Source: Chalara sp. BL73
Lineage: Eukaryota; Ascomycota; Leotiomycetes; Helotiales
Assembly (NCBI GenBank): GCA_918026815.1
Contig: CAKJVC010000092.1
Coordinates: 1,116,001-1,180,000 of the forward strand
DNA: 64,000 bases
Direction of reading: 5' to 3'
Shown: positions 11,885 through 24,000 of the stretch, piece after piece
Layout of the letters: each line of letters begins with the position of its first letter
Position numbering within the stretch: the stretch's first letter is position 1
Position numbers and translations under genes: made by a program
Notes under the pieces: generated by a model
Seen by the model: only the letters and a program-made list of their open reading frames with translations
What the model was told of the DNA's origin: nothing
The model's database searches: none

Positions 11885-12609
11885 CTTGCTGATTGAATGT
11901 AATCAGTTCTGGTTGAGTGATCAAAGGCACAAACTCAACCAGAGATGGGAGGGGAATGAATGAATGAATGAATGTACACGTATTACCAGAGAATGAGACA
12001 AGAACGGAACAATAAGAGATAGACCTAGTCTTTCTAGATCATGGAAAGCAGTCTATAGAAAAAAGAAGGAAAATATAGACAGAAAATCAGAATGATAAGT
12101 GAACGGTACGAAAGTTATAAAGGTGGGATGTGGATGAGTTGATGCTGCTGTATGGTTAGTTAGTGGGTGATAAGTCTGCTGGGCTGGCATTTAAACGTGG
12201 ATGAATTGAACAATTTGCAGATGTGCAACAAAAATATTGGGCTATGCTTCTTTGAAATCTATTGGTAGGCGTGAGCTGTAATTGCATTCACCGCTGAAAC
12301 ATTCTGCCATGGGCTCTGTCTCTCAATTCGCCTGTGGAATCCCCTTATGAATGTCCCTGACAGCTGCCAATATTCAGAGTTTAGTTGCGACAAGTTACCC
12401 GACGATAATTCCAGAGATCGATCAAAGGCATTTTGAGATTTTGGACATAGCGCCATACAATTCCAATATTTATTTCTGCATTGGTGTTCGGTTACCATCC
12501 AGTGCTAATTCGATCCAAACGGCTGCTTCGCGACATTCAAAATAGCATTTCGCCCAGCTCTACCACTCATTTTCGTATCTGGCGTATACAACACGAACAT
12601 GAGGTGAAG
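11885..12609. promoter_or_regulatory. Divergent intergenic region between the flavin oxidase and the U2SURP homologue
   Basis: About 725 bp separate two start codons pointing apart, so it should carry both promoters. Near the oxidase end lie five GAAT units (11954-11973). The rest is unremarkable AT-leaning sequence. The reading frame of the U2SURP homologue stays open upstream to 12481 but without an ATG, so that extension is taken as leader. Confidence 0.5.
11954..11973 (+). repeat. GAAT tetranucleotide repeat
   Basis: Five perfect GAAT units about 70 bp upstream of the flavin oxidase start codon. A simple microsatellite in its probable leader or promoter. Confidence 0.9.
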
Positions 12610-15048
12610 ATGGCCTCAGACAAGAAGATCACGCAGTTTCCAGATGTGCAAAACAAGCTGCAAGCACCAACCAAGAAATCCCTTTTCGAGCGCCAGAAAG
12701 CAGAGGCCGAGGCCAAGAAACGTCGCGAGGAGGCCGAGAACAAGGCCGCGTACGATGATTTCGTGAAGAGCTTTGATGATGAGGATGATGATACGCCTGG
12801 GTATAAAAATCATGGGGGAGGCTTTGGAGGAAGAGGGGAACAAAGGGGGGGCTTTAGAGGAGGCTCTGCTGTGAGCGGGCCACCAAAACGACATTTTGGC
12901 GCGGGGGGAATGAGTGCGATGGGAGGACCTGCGAGAGGCTTTGGAGGAGATCGAGGAAGGGGTGGGAGCGGACCTGGGAGTTTGGGGCCGTCGCCAGGGT
13001 TAGGCAAGAAGAGGACATTTGAGAATTTTCAGCAGAGTAGAAGGGACGAGAGAGGACTTTTGGCCTTTGATGATTATGATGATCATTTAGGCCCTGGAAA
13101 GGGACAGAGTAGTGATACTAGAGAGGAGCTACGGCCTGTGAATGAGGAAGAGAGAGCGATTGCCAAGCCGACATTAAGATTGGCTTCGTTGCCTCCCGGG
13201 ACTTCGCCTGCTGTTGTCAAGGCTCTACTGCCACTGAATCTGAAGGTTGATGCTGTTAGGATAGAAACTGCGGTGCCCACATCAGCTACAGAAAGGCGAT
13301 CTATGGGAGCTATTGTTACACTGGCTAAGGAAACAGCAGCGAACGACATAGATACCGCCGTCAATGGCCTACAGAATCGGTATCTTGGTTATGGATACTA
13401 CCTGAATCTACATAGGCATCTGTCTTCCGCCGTCTCTAGCTCTGCTGCTATCTCAGGTCTCGGCAGCTCTGCAGCTTCACAGCCATTCGGCGCAAAGCCT
13501 GTTGTACTTCCTTCAGCTGGTCGCGGTCACGCTCCTCCCTCGCACCGAGAAGGGTTTGCACCACCCGGTTCATACGCACCTCCAGGTCAACAACTCCAGA
13601 GTAGGAACCCTCCATTACACGTGCCAGTTCAAGCTCCAAACGATATAAAGGAACTCAAGCTCATCCATAAAGTTATTGAATCACTCATTACTCATGGTCC
13701 CGAATTTGAAGCTCTTCTTATGACACGTCCTGAGGTACAGCGTGAGGAAAAATGGGCATGGCTCTGGGACCCGCGAAGTGTAGGGGGAGTTTGGTATCGT
13801 TGGCGATTATGGGAGGTACTGACCGGCTCACAAACTCGCCGAGGGCAAGGCAAATACCTTCCCTTATTTGAGGGCTCTTCTGCTTGGAAGGCACCTGACC
13901 AGCCTTTGGTATACGAATACACTACCCGACTTGACGAATTTGTCTCAGATTCTGAGTATGTTTCCTCCGATGAAGATGATTCTGGCGACGAGGGAGCAAA
14001 GCGGGCACAACAGGCCGGAGGTGGACCACCAGATCCAAGCATATTAGGAGATGATGGTAAAGCATACCTTAACCCGCTAGAAAAGGCCAAACTTACACAT
14101 CTCCTCTCACGTTTACCAACTAGCACAGGCCAGCTGCGCAAAGGCGATGTAGCACGCGTAACAGCATTCGCAATTTCCCATGCCGGACGTGGCGCTGATG
14201 AAGTTGTTGCCGCCATCATCTCCAACATCGAAAAGCCATTCGCATATACCTCTGCTAATCCAGATCGCAAGAAGGATAAAGAGAGTGGAGATGAGAATGC
14301 CGAAGAAGAAGATAACGATACTAGCTCTGCGAGCCTTATTGGTATCTATCTAATTAGTGATATCCTCTCCTCATCTTCCACCAGTGGCGTCCGGCATGCA
14401 TGGCGGTATAGACAGCTCTTTGAGACGGCATTGAAGCAAAGATGTGTATTTGAGGGGCTTGGAAGAATGGAGCGCAAGATGAGCTGGGGTAGACTGCGAG
14501 CAGAAAAATGGAAGAGGAGCGTGGGCAATATCCTTGGACTATGGGAGGGCTGGTGCGTGTTTCCGCAGGAGAGCCAGGAACATTTCGTTAAGGTATTCAA
14601 CAGTCCGCCATTGACAGAAAAGGAAGAGAAGGACGCAAAGGATAGAGAGGCGAAGGAAGCCGAGAAAGGAAAGAGTAAATGGAAGACGGTAGAGGAGACT
14701 CAGAAGATAGAAAAGGAGAATAAGTTCGAAGTCGATGGTGAGCCTCTGGTAGAGGATGATGTTGATGGGCAGCCTATGGACGAGGATGTGGACGGTGAGC
14801 CGATGGAGGATGAAGATATGGACGGTGTGCCTATGGACGATGACTTTGATGGCGAGCCTATGGACGAGGATGGAGAGCCAATGCCAGAGTCATCTCCTCC
14901 CGCCGATCCAGAACCAGAACCAAAACCAGCGCCAGAAGAGCCGAAAGAAGTAGATCTGGGAGGCAAGAAGGTTGATGCCTCAGTAGTCAGACCTCGTCAG
15001 CGGCCTAAAGCTGTGGATATGTTCGCAGATTCAGATGATGAGGACTGA
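12610..15048 (+). CDS. U2SURP: U2 snRNP-associated SURP/CID protein (SR140/U2SURP homologue)
   Basis: Nuclear pre-mRNA splicing factor of the U2 snRNP. Intronless, 812 residues from the ATG at 12610; the frame is open further upstream but with no ATG. Order: a basic-acidic N-terminal helix (FERQKAEAEAKKRREEAENK), a Gly/Arg-rich stretch with RGG-like motifs (about residues 75-140), a divergent RRM (about 186-273), a SURP domain (about 348-398, containing KELKLIHKVIESLITHGPEF and EKWAWLWDP), a CID-type helical domain (about 488-663, containing SASLIGIYLISDIL and MERKMSWGRLRAEKW), and an acidic C-terminal tail with DGEPMDED-like repeats. The RRM-SURP-CID order and the DGxPM repeats are characteristic of SR140. 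The CUS2-like gene at the right end of the window serves the same particle, but the two are unlinked in any operon sense. Confidence 0.93.
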   Translation: MASDKKITQFPDVQNKLQAPTKKSLFERQKAEAEAKKRREEAENKAAYDDFVKSFDDEDDDTPGYKNHGGGFGGRGEQRGGFRGGSAVSGPPKRHFGAGGMSAMGGPARGFGGDRGRGGSGPGSLGPSPGLGKKRTFENFQQSRRDERGLLAFDDYDDHLGPGKGQSSDTREELRPVNEEERAIAKPTLRLASLPPGTSPAVVKALLPLNLKVDAVRIETAVPTSATERRSMGAIVTLAKETAANDIDTAVNGLQNRYLGYGYYLNLHRHLSSAVSSSAAISGLGSSAASQPFGAKPVVLPSAGRGHAPPSHREGFAPPGSYAPPGQQLQSRNPPLHVPVQAPNDIKELKLIHKVIESLITHGPEFEALLMTRPEVQREEKWAWLWDPRSVGGVWYRWRLWEVLTGSQTRRGQGKYLPLFEGSSAWKAPDQPLVYEYTTRLDEFVSDSEYVSSDEDDSGDEGAKRAQQAGGGPPDPSILGDDGKAYLNPLEKAKLTHLLSRLPTSTGQLRKGDVARVTAFAISHAGRGADEVVAAIISNIEKPFAYTSANPDRKKDKESGDENAEEEDNDTSSASLIGIYLISDILSSSSTSGVRHAWRYRQLFETALKQRCVFEGLGRMERKMSWGRLRAEKWKRSVGNILGLWEGWCVFPQESQEHFVKVFNSPPLTEKEEKDAKDREAKEAEKGKSKWKTVEETQKIEKENKFEVDGEPLVEDDVDGQPMDEDVDGEPMEDEDMDGVPMDDDFDGEPMDEDGEPMPESSPPADPEPEPKPAPEEPKEVDLGGKKVDASVVRPRQRPKAVDMFADSDDED
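14730..14890 (+). repeat. Acidic DGEPM coding repeat in U2SURP
   Basis: Six or seven imperfect repeats of about 8-10 codons inside the U2SURP homologue encode VDGEPL, VDGQPM, VDGEPM, MDGVPM, FDGEPM and DGEPM units separated by Asp/Glu runs. Similar DGxPx repeats are known in animal SR140, so the repeat is probably a conserved feature rather than a local expansion. Confidence 0.8.
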
Positions 15049-15289
15049 ACGATGTAACATAGAAATGTACAAAATCGAACATGTAATTTGTGCCACAAGT
15101 GCCCCTGTATATTTTTTTTCTCGTTCTGAACGTCTCGAGGTACCGAGTACAATGATTCCAAAATTACTATACATATATTATCCAAGTTGTCACCAAGCTT
15201 CGATATTAGACGTTGCAAATAGAATAAATTCGTTCATAGTGTAATCCAAGTCCCACCCTAAAATCTATAACACAGTGGTATCATGAATC

Positions 15290-16513
15290 CTAATCAGCCG
15301 AACTCCTTTTCATACCACTTGATCTCTTCCTTGCCAATCCTCTTCCTCTACCCTCATCAAAACTTGTTCCTAATCCCGAATCCGTCCTGGTGCCCAAGCC
15401 GCTCCGTCCACCAAAATCCTCACTCTCATCATCCGCCTCCGCAGCCAATGGCTGTATCGTCGTCTCATCCAGGATATACTCCTCGCTATCCTCATCTTTA
15501 ACTTTAGGCTCATAGCGCAGCGGGGCCTGCCGTCCATATGTAGGGAAGGTCCGCGGTGTATCCGAGAGATCTGGGTCGTCCGTCTCGTCTTCTTGCTTCA
15601 CGCTTGGGTCTTGCTCCTCGGGTTTCGGTGTCAGGAGAGCGGGCTTGGGGGAGAACGACCGAAAGAGCAGCCAGCCAACCGCTGACCACATTATTTCCGC
15701 AATCCAGAACGCGGACACGAATATGAGGAACGAGAGGATGCGGTGATTGTACATCATCCATCTCAGCCCGCTAAAGCGCGCCGTGAAGTGGACATGTACG
15801 TCGTAGACTTGTACTTCCTGCCCGGATTGAATCTCTAGCAGGATATAAGCCGGTATGTTGGAGCGGCCACGCTTGAATGAGGCGTGTTCTGCCATGGGAA
15901 TATGCAGAACCTCGGACTCGCGACGCAAACCGAGGATATATAAGGGAAGAGAGAAGATACGGTCGGAGAGGGAGATTAGGCGCGAGGTATAGGTCAGGAT
16001 TGCCGGACGGCGTGTGGTGAAGATGATGTCTGAGGGCAGTATAGAGGAGGAGAGTGGTGGCAGGAGCGTGCTAGGTGGCGTGGTGCTTTGTGAAAGCGGC
16101 TTGTAGGAGGAGCTGAGGAGGGAGAGGGACAGCATGAAGTTTCCTACTGCTATATTGCTAGGAGAGCGCGGGACATGAAGGATGAGGGATAGATCGTAGT
16201 CTTGCTCATGAACGAGGGAGGAGTCTAAGGAGGCGATCCCGTAGGGGTGAGGTCCGTCTCTTTGAAGGGAGGAATTAGTAGTGTTTGTATTTGCAAATTA
16301 CGCATACCTATATTGCAAGTGAATCGTCCGCTCAATCCCAATCTGCGGGACATAGTTGTAGTAGAAGAGTATATACGCAATAACTGCAAGCCCAAGAAGT
16401 ATTGTCGATGTGGTGACAAAGAGGATGGTATTCAGGTAGGTTTGACGCGCTGGTTTAGATGTCGCGACTTGGATTGGCTTGTTGATTAGATCCTGCCAAA
16501 GAATCAGAGTCAT
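15290..16513 (-). CDS. Seipin (lipid droplet assembly, ER membrane)
   Basis: Two exons: 16308-16513 and 15290-16259 (minus strand), 391 residues. The 48-bp intron has GTATGC and a TTCAAAG acceptor, and the join restores HLQYRDGPHPYGIA. Seipin oligomerises in the ER membrane at ER-lipid droplet contacts and controls droplet formation and triglyceride flow. Seen: a first membrane helix (about residues 27-50, ILFVTTSTILLGLAVIAYIL), a luminal beta-rich domain with SNIAVGNFMLSLSLLS, and a second membrane helix (about residues 240-265, ILSFLIFVSAFWIAEIMW). A long acidic, Ser-rich cytosolic tail follows. This N-TM, lumen, TM-C layout and the NFM motif fit the seipin family. A GTAAGT stands just upstream of the ATG, so a leader intron is possible. 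The corresponding human gene is BSCL2 and the yeast gene SEI1. Confidence 0.9.
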
Positions 16514-16939
16514 TGTTCTTATGGGATCAGCACCAAAGAGCCTCTACCACTTACCATCTTGAGACCTATAAGGCCCTTTGGCCCCAGCTCCGGGTGTTTT
16601 GTTGCGTCGTTGTTAAATTCCAGAAGAAAATCGTCTATGATAAGCTGGAATGACGTCGAGTGGCATCACATGTTAGCGCGATCCCACCCCTGCAAATACA
16701 CGAATGGCTTCTCTTTAAATTCTTCGCAGCATAATATTGACTTTTTCAGTGTATGAGAGTTTATTGAGTTTTTATTGAGTTGTTCTACTCGCTCCTATAT
16801 ACAAGTACAATGTATATTCCTATAAAACCCAAACATAACGAAAATCGTCGTCAAATCGCTTCCATAAAACCCAAATGCATGTGAGCAAGATAGAAAGCGT
16901 CATATCCATCGTCGAAATAAAACCCATCTTCGGAAGTCA
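16514..16939. other. Intergenic between seipin and F-BAR gene
   Basis: About 430 bp between the seipin start and the stop of the minus-strand F-BAR gene. It should contain the seipin promoter and leader and the F-BAR 3' UTR. Direct copies of a TTATTGAGTT-like unit lie near 16760-16785. No ORF of note. Confidence 0.5.
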
Positions 16940-19736
16940 TTAACAGTTTTGGAGATAATTGCTTGGTACCAGACCCGTTCGCCCATTTTTCCCAGCAATC
17001 TCTGCTTCCCACCATCCGTCATCCTGCAGTCTAAGAACTGCAAGAATGTCTCCTTTCGCAAAGCTCAACTCTTCCGGAATAGCTGCTTGATACATGTACA
17101 ATGCGCGAGCTATATGTGTTAGTAACGGGGAAAAATCAAGTCGAGAAGAACTTACCGAAGTTCAGAATCGGCCGTCCCTCTCTATTATATTGTCTTACTT
17201 CGGCGACACTTTTGCTTCTCTGCCTAGCCGCAAGCTGTCCTTGACCTCCATAATGGCTACCCGGTCTGTTGCCAGATGTTGTAGGGCGGCGAGAATTCCT
17301 TCCTTGAGAACCGTAATCGTCTGGTCCGGCAGCGAGTTGCATAGACAATTCATTGTTCACATGACTACTACCAGGTCGCTCTTGATCACGGAACGGAGCA
17401 GGTGAAACCGCACGGACAACATCGCCTGGTGAGTTTTGTCGATAGTAGCCCTGGTCAGAACCTCTTTTTTGAGGAGAAGTCGTATGAGCTCGGGCTCGCT
17501 GACTGCCGCCATATGGGTTTGGAGAAGCCGAACGATACGCTTGCCTAGTCTCTACCTGCATGCCTGGACGTGGAGAAGCGCTTCGGGGTGGAGCAGGAGA
17601 AGTGGCCCTTGGCATGTCACTTCCACGAGTGCCTGGACGAGACCCATAGCCTTGTGAGTCCGGCCGAGCCTGAGGATTGAACATATTTCTGGTCTGATCC
17701 TCATATCGCTGACGGGTCTGCTGCATTGCCTTGGAAGTGTGTGCTGGTTGAGGTGCACCTAGTCTCTGAATTGGTTGATCGTAAGATGGAGGTGGTGTGC
17801 CTCTCATACCAGCTATCAAGGCACCGTTGGCCATTTGAGCACCGCCAGGCCGTGACAGAGGCGTTTGCCCTGGAGCAGGCGTAGGCACACCATGGTAATT
17901 ATCTGCTGATACACGAGTCGAGGAAGCCTTGGTGACGCCTTTCAGCTCTGCTAAAGCTTGTGCGATAGGATCCAACTCTTCCTCGGTTTGTGCAACACTC
18001 TTCTGGCTGGGTTTAGCTTTTCTATCCGGGGTTGCAACGTCGAAAACATTATTCCCTACATTCAGTTGAAAACTAGCTCGAGGGTCAACTGGCTCGGGGC
18101 TTGCGGTTGGCCTATCACTGATCATATTCTGAGCTCCGTTGTTATATTGCGGTCGAGAGTTCGTTGTGCTTCTTGCAGCAGACCAGGTGTTCCTCCCAGC
18201 AGGAGTCACGCTTGTGGGGTGATCCTTCTCCTTGTTGCTCTTTCGCCTAAAGGGGCTATGACTCTGGAAGAAGCCACTCTTCTTCTTGAGCACTTGTTTC
18301 TCTGGTGAAGGTTGTTTCACAGGCGAGGTCTTTCCGCTGGGTGGTTCCTGGCTGGAGAATGAGGTAGGATTCGAATATTCGCTCTGGGAGTCCCGACTAG
18401 ATGGTCTTGCTCCTGGGCTATGTGCCGAGCTTCTTTCTGATGGAGGTCCAGTTCTACATAACATGGTCATTCCATCCATAGGATACGGGTCATGTGGGAC
18501 CGCTGACAGCGGACCATGCTGGCTTTGATCATATTGCAGTCTGTTAGGTTGTTGATACTCAGATTGAGGTTGTCTCGGTCGCTCTGCCTGGGCTTTTTGT
18601 GGCGTTAAAGTAGTTTCGCGGCTTGGAGGTGTCTCTGCACCATGTCCGAGATCTCGAGCTAGTGAGTTGTGTGGATCATGGTGTGATTCGTACGTAGAAG
18701 GCTGTGGTGAAGAGGTTCGATAGGCTGGGTTTATGGTTCGCTGGAATTGAGCAATCGAATAATTATCATCCTCAGATGCCTCCGATGCGCTGTCGCTGAC
18801 GTCGCCACGGCAAAAGTTGATGTACTTTGGTGGATCGGGAATTTCTTGTCCTGTTCCTCTCTCCTTGATGAAACTCATAATGTCCTTCTCCACCTCACAG
18901 TTCTCCAGAGCCAAGCGTACCTTCTCGCATGATGCATCATCACTAACACAAACCGTCGAAGCGATGTTAGCAAAGCTCCACAGACTGCTTTTCATGAAGT
19001 CTAGTCGCTCTTCCTCAAGATCCTGAAATTTGTCCGCAGCGGCCTTCCAGTCTCTATTCCACCGACCAGTTGTCTCTTCCAGAACTTTGACGGCCGTTTC
19101 ATACTCCGTGTTGGAGGTCGCAAGATTGATCTGTGTCTTCTCCAGCTTGGCCTTGTTTTTTCTCTCCTCCTGGCCCATTACCATGTGGCCTTGAGCTAGG
19201 TACCCTTTAATCTTCAAACATTCCTGCTCATACCTATCTCGAGTCTACCAGTTATTAGCAGAATTTACTCACCAGCACCGCTGCTCATACCTTATTGACC
19301 TGCTGGGTTTGCTGAATTTTAACCTTCAGCAATTTTTCAATACCTCCTTGCACAATCTTTCGCCGTTCCTTCATAGCCCCTGCAAATGCCGCCAGCGGCT
19401 CCTCAAGTTCGCTCTTCATTTGTGCTGCAATTCCTTGATGAGACTTTCCCATTGCTTCGACCTCTCCACGTAGCACATCCAAGGACGCCCGTAATGTTCC
19501 CGCTTCTTGCGATCCTAAGGGCTTCCGTGACAATTGTAGTAACTTCCTAGCATAGTCATCCTCGAGTGCAGCACGAGCTAAACCAAGTCAACTATCATTA
19601 CCTAACAGAGGGATATGCACATACCAGTATAGAAAGATTTCAACTCATCGCACGTCTGCTTTGCATTGTGCATGCGTTGTAATAATGGATCAACTCCAGC
19701 ATCATCTTTACCCCAGAAGTTGTTTGCAAAGCTCAT
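16940..19736 (-). CDS. F-BAR and SH3 domain cytokinesis protein (Cdc15/Imp2/Hof1 type)
   Basis: Four exons on the minus strand: 19625-19736, 19291-19577, 17156-19244 and 16940-17109. Three 46-47 bp introns leave an open frame of 885 residues. It starts MSFANNFWGKDDAGVDPLLQ, the classic FCH opening of this family. The F-BAR coiled coil runs to about residue 250 (RKLLQLSRKPLGS, then ERRKIVQGGIEKLL, RDRYEQECLKIKGYL and EKTQINLATSNTEYE). A Ser/Pro/Gln-rich disordered linker of more than 500 residues follows. The last exon encodes a full SH3 domain (ARALYMYQAAIPEELSFAKG, WWEAEIAG, GLVPSNYL), ending just after it. Members bind membrane at the division site and link it to the actomyosin ring and septum machinery; here that would be septation of hyphae. 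The sequence cannot decide between Cdc15 and Imp2 as the closest relative. Confidence 0.93.
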
Positions 19737-21014
19737 CGTGACCGATGGCCCATCGGACACTGTGCCCGGCATGATGCCGTGAGGGTGATGTTGCGCCCGC
19801 AGTAATAAGTCGAAAAATCACAACAGCAAAAGGAAAGAATCACCAAGATATGAGAGGCTACAAAGACGTGAAATGAACCCGTAAGTAAGAGCGTGGAGGA
19901 CTGGAATGTGGAGGAGTATTGCAGGGTGGTCAATAGCTCAGATTTGTTTTGATCTCTACTTACCTAAGTGACAGGGGGTCAGGTTGGCACAACAACAAGA
20001 ACTTGGGATAGGTTAACCCCAAACTCAAAACCGTACTACTACAACCATTGCAATTCGTGAAGCATCGAGAAGCATAAATCGTGTGTTTATGTGGAATCTT
20101 AGAGCTTTCCATGGCGCATAGTAGAATTAGATTCAATCCTGCGCATTATCTATGCCATAACAGCTAGCTGTCTGTATTGTTCACTTCTCATATGTATGAG
20201 CATCAACAACGCCTCAGGGAAAGTCAACACAATTGAAATTATTCATAATCCATCCACTAATGGCAAAACTTGTTTCTTTCCGGGGATTTAGCAGGTGAAA
20301 GCTGAGTGTGCTAAGAAGGAACTATGAAGGCTGCCGTCGGTTTGTCTATTTCAGCAACTGTAAGCCTATGTCTCTTAGGTTAGATATGTTGCTGGTTCAT
20401 GTCTTGTAATCAACACAAGCCAAACTAGCAAGGACCGCTATCAGAATGAAGGATATGTCTCAATTATTATACATCACTTACATTGTCATACATATGCATG
20501 CCTAAAAAGACATGAATTCGCGTTCTTAATCTGGCACAAATAGTGCCAAGGCTTTCCGCTATATGTTCGGGTAACCTTCTCGCACATTCTCATATGATTT
20601 GATATGAAGCACTCTGGCTTTAAAATAGTGCTATTTTATAAAGAACAAAAGTTCCATTGTGAAATTTTGAACTCACATTGATGGGTTGTATCCTCTCCCT
20701 CTGCGCGCCTTAGGCATCAAACCAGCACCACGAAATAGCCGGAACCTCTCGCGCCAAGAGCCATCTGCTGAACACGGTTAGTCTGTGCGAAGCTTCAACC
20801 TTAGCACAGCGACACGCTTCTCGAAGGTGTACACCCTCCACATCTCCCAACTACAACTTCCTTCACTTGACGGTATAACCACCAATCCAAACCAAACCAC
20901 GGATCGCCCAACCACGATCCATGCCAATCCATTTCGGCTAAGTTTTCTTTCGTCTTCTGCGATCGAGAGACAGCTCTCCGAGAGTGGGTCTGCTCAGGAA
21001 CAAAAGCATCTTCG
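19737..21014. promoter_or_regulatory. Divergent intergenic region between the F-BAR gene and NOT1
   Basis: About 1.3 kb between two start codons facing apart, so both promoters should be here. A perfect 8-bp inverted repeat, TAAAATAG-TG-CTATTTTA, lies at 20621-20638. The frame at 20785-21174 overlaps the NOT1 start in another frame and opens on GTG; I take it as leader sequence. No RNA gene seen. Confidence 0.5.
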
Positions 21015-24000
21015 ATGGTCAACTCAAGAGCGGGGACTTTCACACCTTCGCCAGCGCAACAAACTATCATTACAGGTATCAATCATTCACCTCACGGCTC
21101 TCATCATAGCACATTTAGTGCTGGCGCAAGCCCAAGCACAAACAGTCCGACAGGGGGTTCTAGTTCTCTTGTGAAGATTATCATCGCTCAAGTCTACCTT
21201 CTGCTCGGCACTATCAGGCCGGACGACAAGGACCGCACAAAGTGGGATCAGCTACAGAAGGTATGGATGAAAACTTATAGGCGCTGTGAGATGCTAATAT
21301 TTCTCATAGCTGATCGATGATAACGGCATGGAAGTGTTCCAGAAATATTTCAGCCGCCTGGTGGTCGCCAATGCCTCGCAAATATTTCCCGGCCACAATA
21401 GGCAACAAGTAAATTCTAATAACTATCAACTCCTGCGGGGCGAAATAAATAAGATAGGGGTCGATGTTGAGCAAGCAGGAAAGATCGCGGAATCGATAGA
21501 AACCGCGAATGAGGAACTCTTCCGTGATTTTGATCTGTCCACCTTCATGGAACACTTCAAGCTAGATGCGCTCGAGAAGACAATACTAGCACTTGCATTC
21601 AAAGTTGGATCACGGCCAGATCTCAAGACTAAAGGTAGGTTCGCATCCTCGTATTTGGAGGCTTTCGGCTAATGTGAGGCAGCGGATGCAATTCTCTCTG
21701 CAAATTTTACTCCATTCGTACAATTACTTGCATCGAATAGTCCGGATCATTATGCGATCACGCCATCTTTTGTAGCCACAATAATAGACAGGTACATTCA
21801 GGAGCATCCTCCAAACTTCGACCAGACCGCGAAAGAAGACCTTATTAAAGCAGTAGACTACCGATACGAGCCCTCTGGTGGACCGCCTACGGAAGTTCTC
21901 TCAGCACTCTACCTTATATCGATATTGAGTCAAGGTAATCCTTTAGTTACAGCTATTAAAGCAGTGGGATCAGCGTTTACCACAGATGAAGACTCGTGCA
22001 GACGACATATACGGAGTGCTAGCGTCGCCTTAGCTCCAGAAAATGTTGCTACGGCTCTACTCTACTCCGCCATCAGCCGTACGCATTCTTCATCTCCGGC
22101 TATACTAGTCAGTGCTATTCAGAAGGAAGAGGCAAGGGCATTAGATTGGCGACTTGTTGTTGCACAATTCGACCAGCCTCATCTGAGAATCACCAAGGAT
22201 CAGTTTCTCTCGCTCTACCTTGCGCTCCGCCCACTTGCTGAGAATGAACTGCTGGATATTGAGAGTTTGTGGGGCGGTGTTTGGCACAATTCCGAAACAC
22301 AGCTATCCTTCATTAGTGCGTTCGGCTCCCTAAGCCCTGACGAACTCGATGCAGCCACCATACCGTATCTTCAGCCTTCCTTTACAGTCCATGACTTAGA
22401 GGGTGCAGATGAAGAAACTCAAGAACAGGCTGCCCTAGCGGTACGACATCCCCTGGTATCTCTTGCAGCGGTATCTGCTATGTTTCATGTTGCTTTACAG
22501 AGTTCAGGAGGATCAGAAACTGTGGAAGCCAAGAGATTATTTCGGGATGTTGTGGTTCCTAATTTGGCTATCTTTGTGGTCTCCGCGTTCGGTGTTCCAA
22601 AGCCATGGCCAGATTTGGCTGTTGACACACTCAAAAATCTGTTCGAACGTTTTGTATGCAAATATGAACCGAAATTTGACCTAGTTCTTGAAAGCTGTTG
22701 GCGAAAAGACAAAGTCTGGGTCGCTCAACGCCTGATAGAGACTCATGCCGAAAAGCCACTAGAGCTGCAACATATTCTCGAACACGCTGTCAAACATGGT
22801 TGGCTTGACGAATTGGTTGTTATGCTCAATGGATTTGGCCTTGACCTAGCAGCGTTGGCACATACCAAAGGTTTCCTAAATCTTGATGAATGGGCAGTCA
22901 TGAACAAACCACGGCGAGACGACCTTGCACATTCACTCCTGACATTTCTAAGCATTAAGGCTCAGCATGAGATAGGATCTCAACGGTCTGAGCAAAACGC
23001 CCTCCACAGTGTTATGCTACCTGTCAAAACTGTTGCTGCGTTACTGAATATCTTGGAGGAGATACTCCCTAAGTCCCCATCTCAAGAACTTATTGCTGTA
23101 CAGCGATCATGTATCACGGCATATCCTCGACTAATAAACTATGGCGAAGGCTTTGACGATATCATCAATTCGAATGGTGCTGAATCTAATTCTTTACCAG
23201 ATTCGGCGAACAAAAGAATGGAAGAGCATTATAAACAAATGTACAGCGAGGACCTCCAGGTCGGCGCAGTTGTGGAACAGCTTCGTCGGTATAAGCATTC
23301 ACTGGACCCATTTGATCAGGATGTTTTTGCCTGCATGATACACGGTCTATTCGACGAATATCAACTCTACAGCACGTATCCGCTTGAGGCTCTGGCAACG
23401 ACAGCGGTCCTATTCGGAGGCATCATCTCTCATAAGCTTATTTCAGATCTCCCCCTCGAGATCGGGCTCGGAATGATCCTGGAAGCCGTAAGAGACCACT
23501 CACCGAACCAGCCTATGCATAAGTTCGGGCTGCAGGCTCTCCAGCAGTTGCTTGGTCGGCTTCCTGAGTGGCCCGGCTTTTGTACTCAGCTGTTGCAGGT
23601 CCCTGGCCTGCAAGGCACAACCGCGTATAAAACTGCTGAGGAGATTGTTCGCGAGAATGAAGAATCCGCACGTTTAAACGCGCACAATGATACCAACGGC
23701 GGAGCTATTCCAAATGGCAACATTAATGAGATTCTTGCGACCGAGCCGTCCGCTCCACCATTTGCGTCCATTAACGTCGAGCCTCCTTCCAATAGCAATG
23801 AAGATCCCAGCACTGATGCTCAGGAGAAAGTACAGTTCGTTCTGAATAATACCACAAGCGATAATCTCGAGTCCAAGTTTAATGAGTTGAAGGATACCAT
23901 TGGAGAACAGCACCAACAGTGGTTTGCAGAGCATCTTGTAGAACAACGTGCTAAGATGCAGCCCAATTACCATCAACTGTACTTGAATATTGTCAAGCTG

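Noticed and set aside
12481..12609. N-terminal extension of the U2SURP frame
   Set aside because: It opens on TTG without an in-frame ATG and its residues do not resemble the family; the ATG at 12610 fits better.
14700..14966. Ser/Gly/Pro-rich minus-strand frame of 88 codons
   Set aside because: It is the complement of the acidic repeat of the U2SURP homologue; its low complexity is a shadow of that repeat.
20785..21174. 129-codon frame before NOT1
   Set aside because: No ATG start, overlaps the conserved NOT1 start in another frame, and no motif. Taken as leader sequence.
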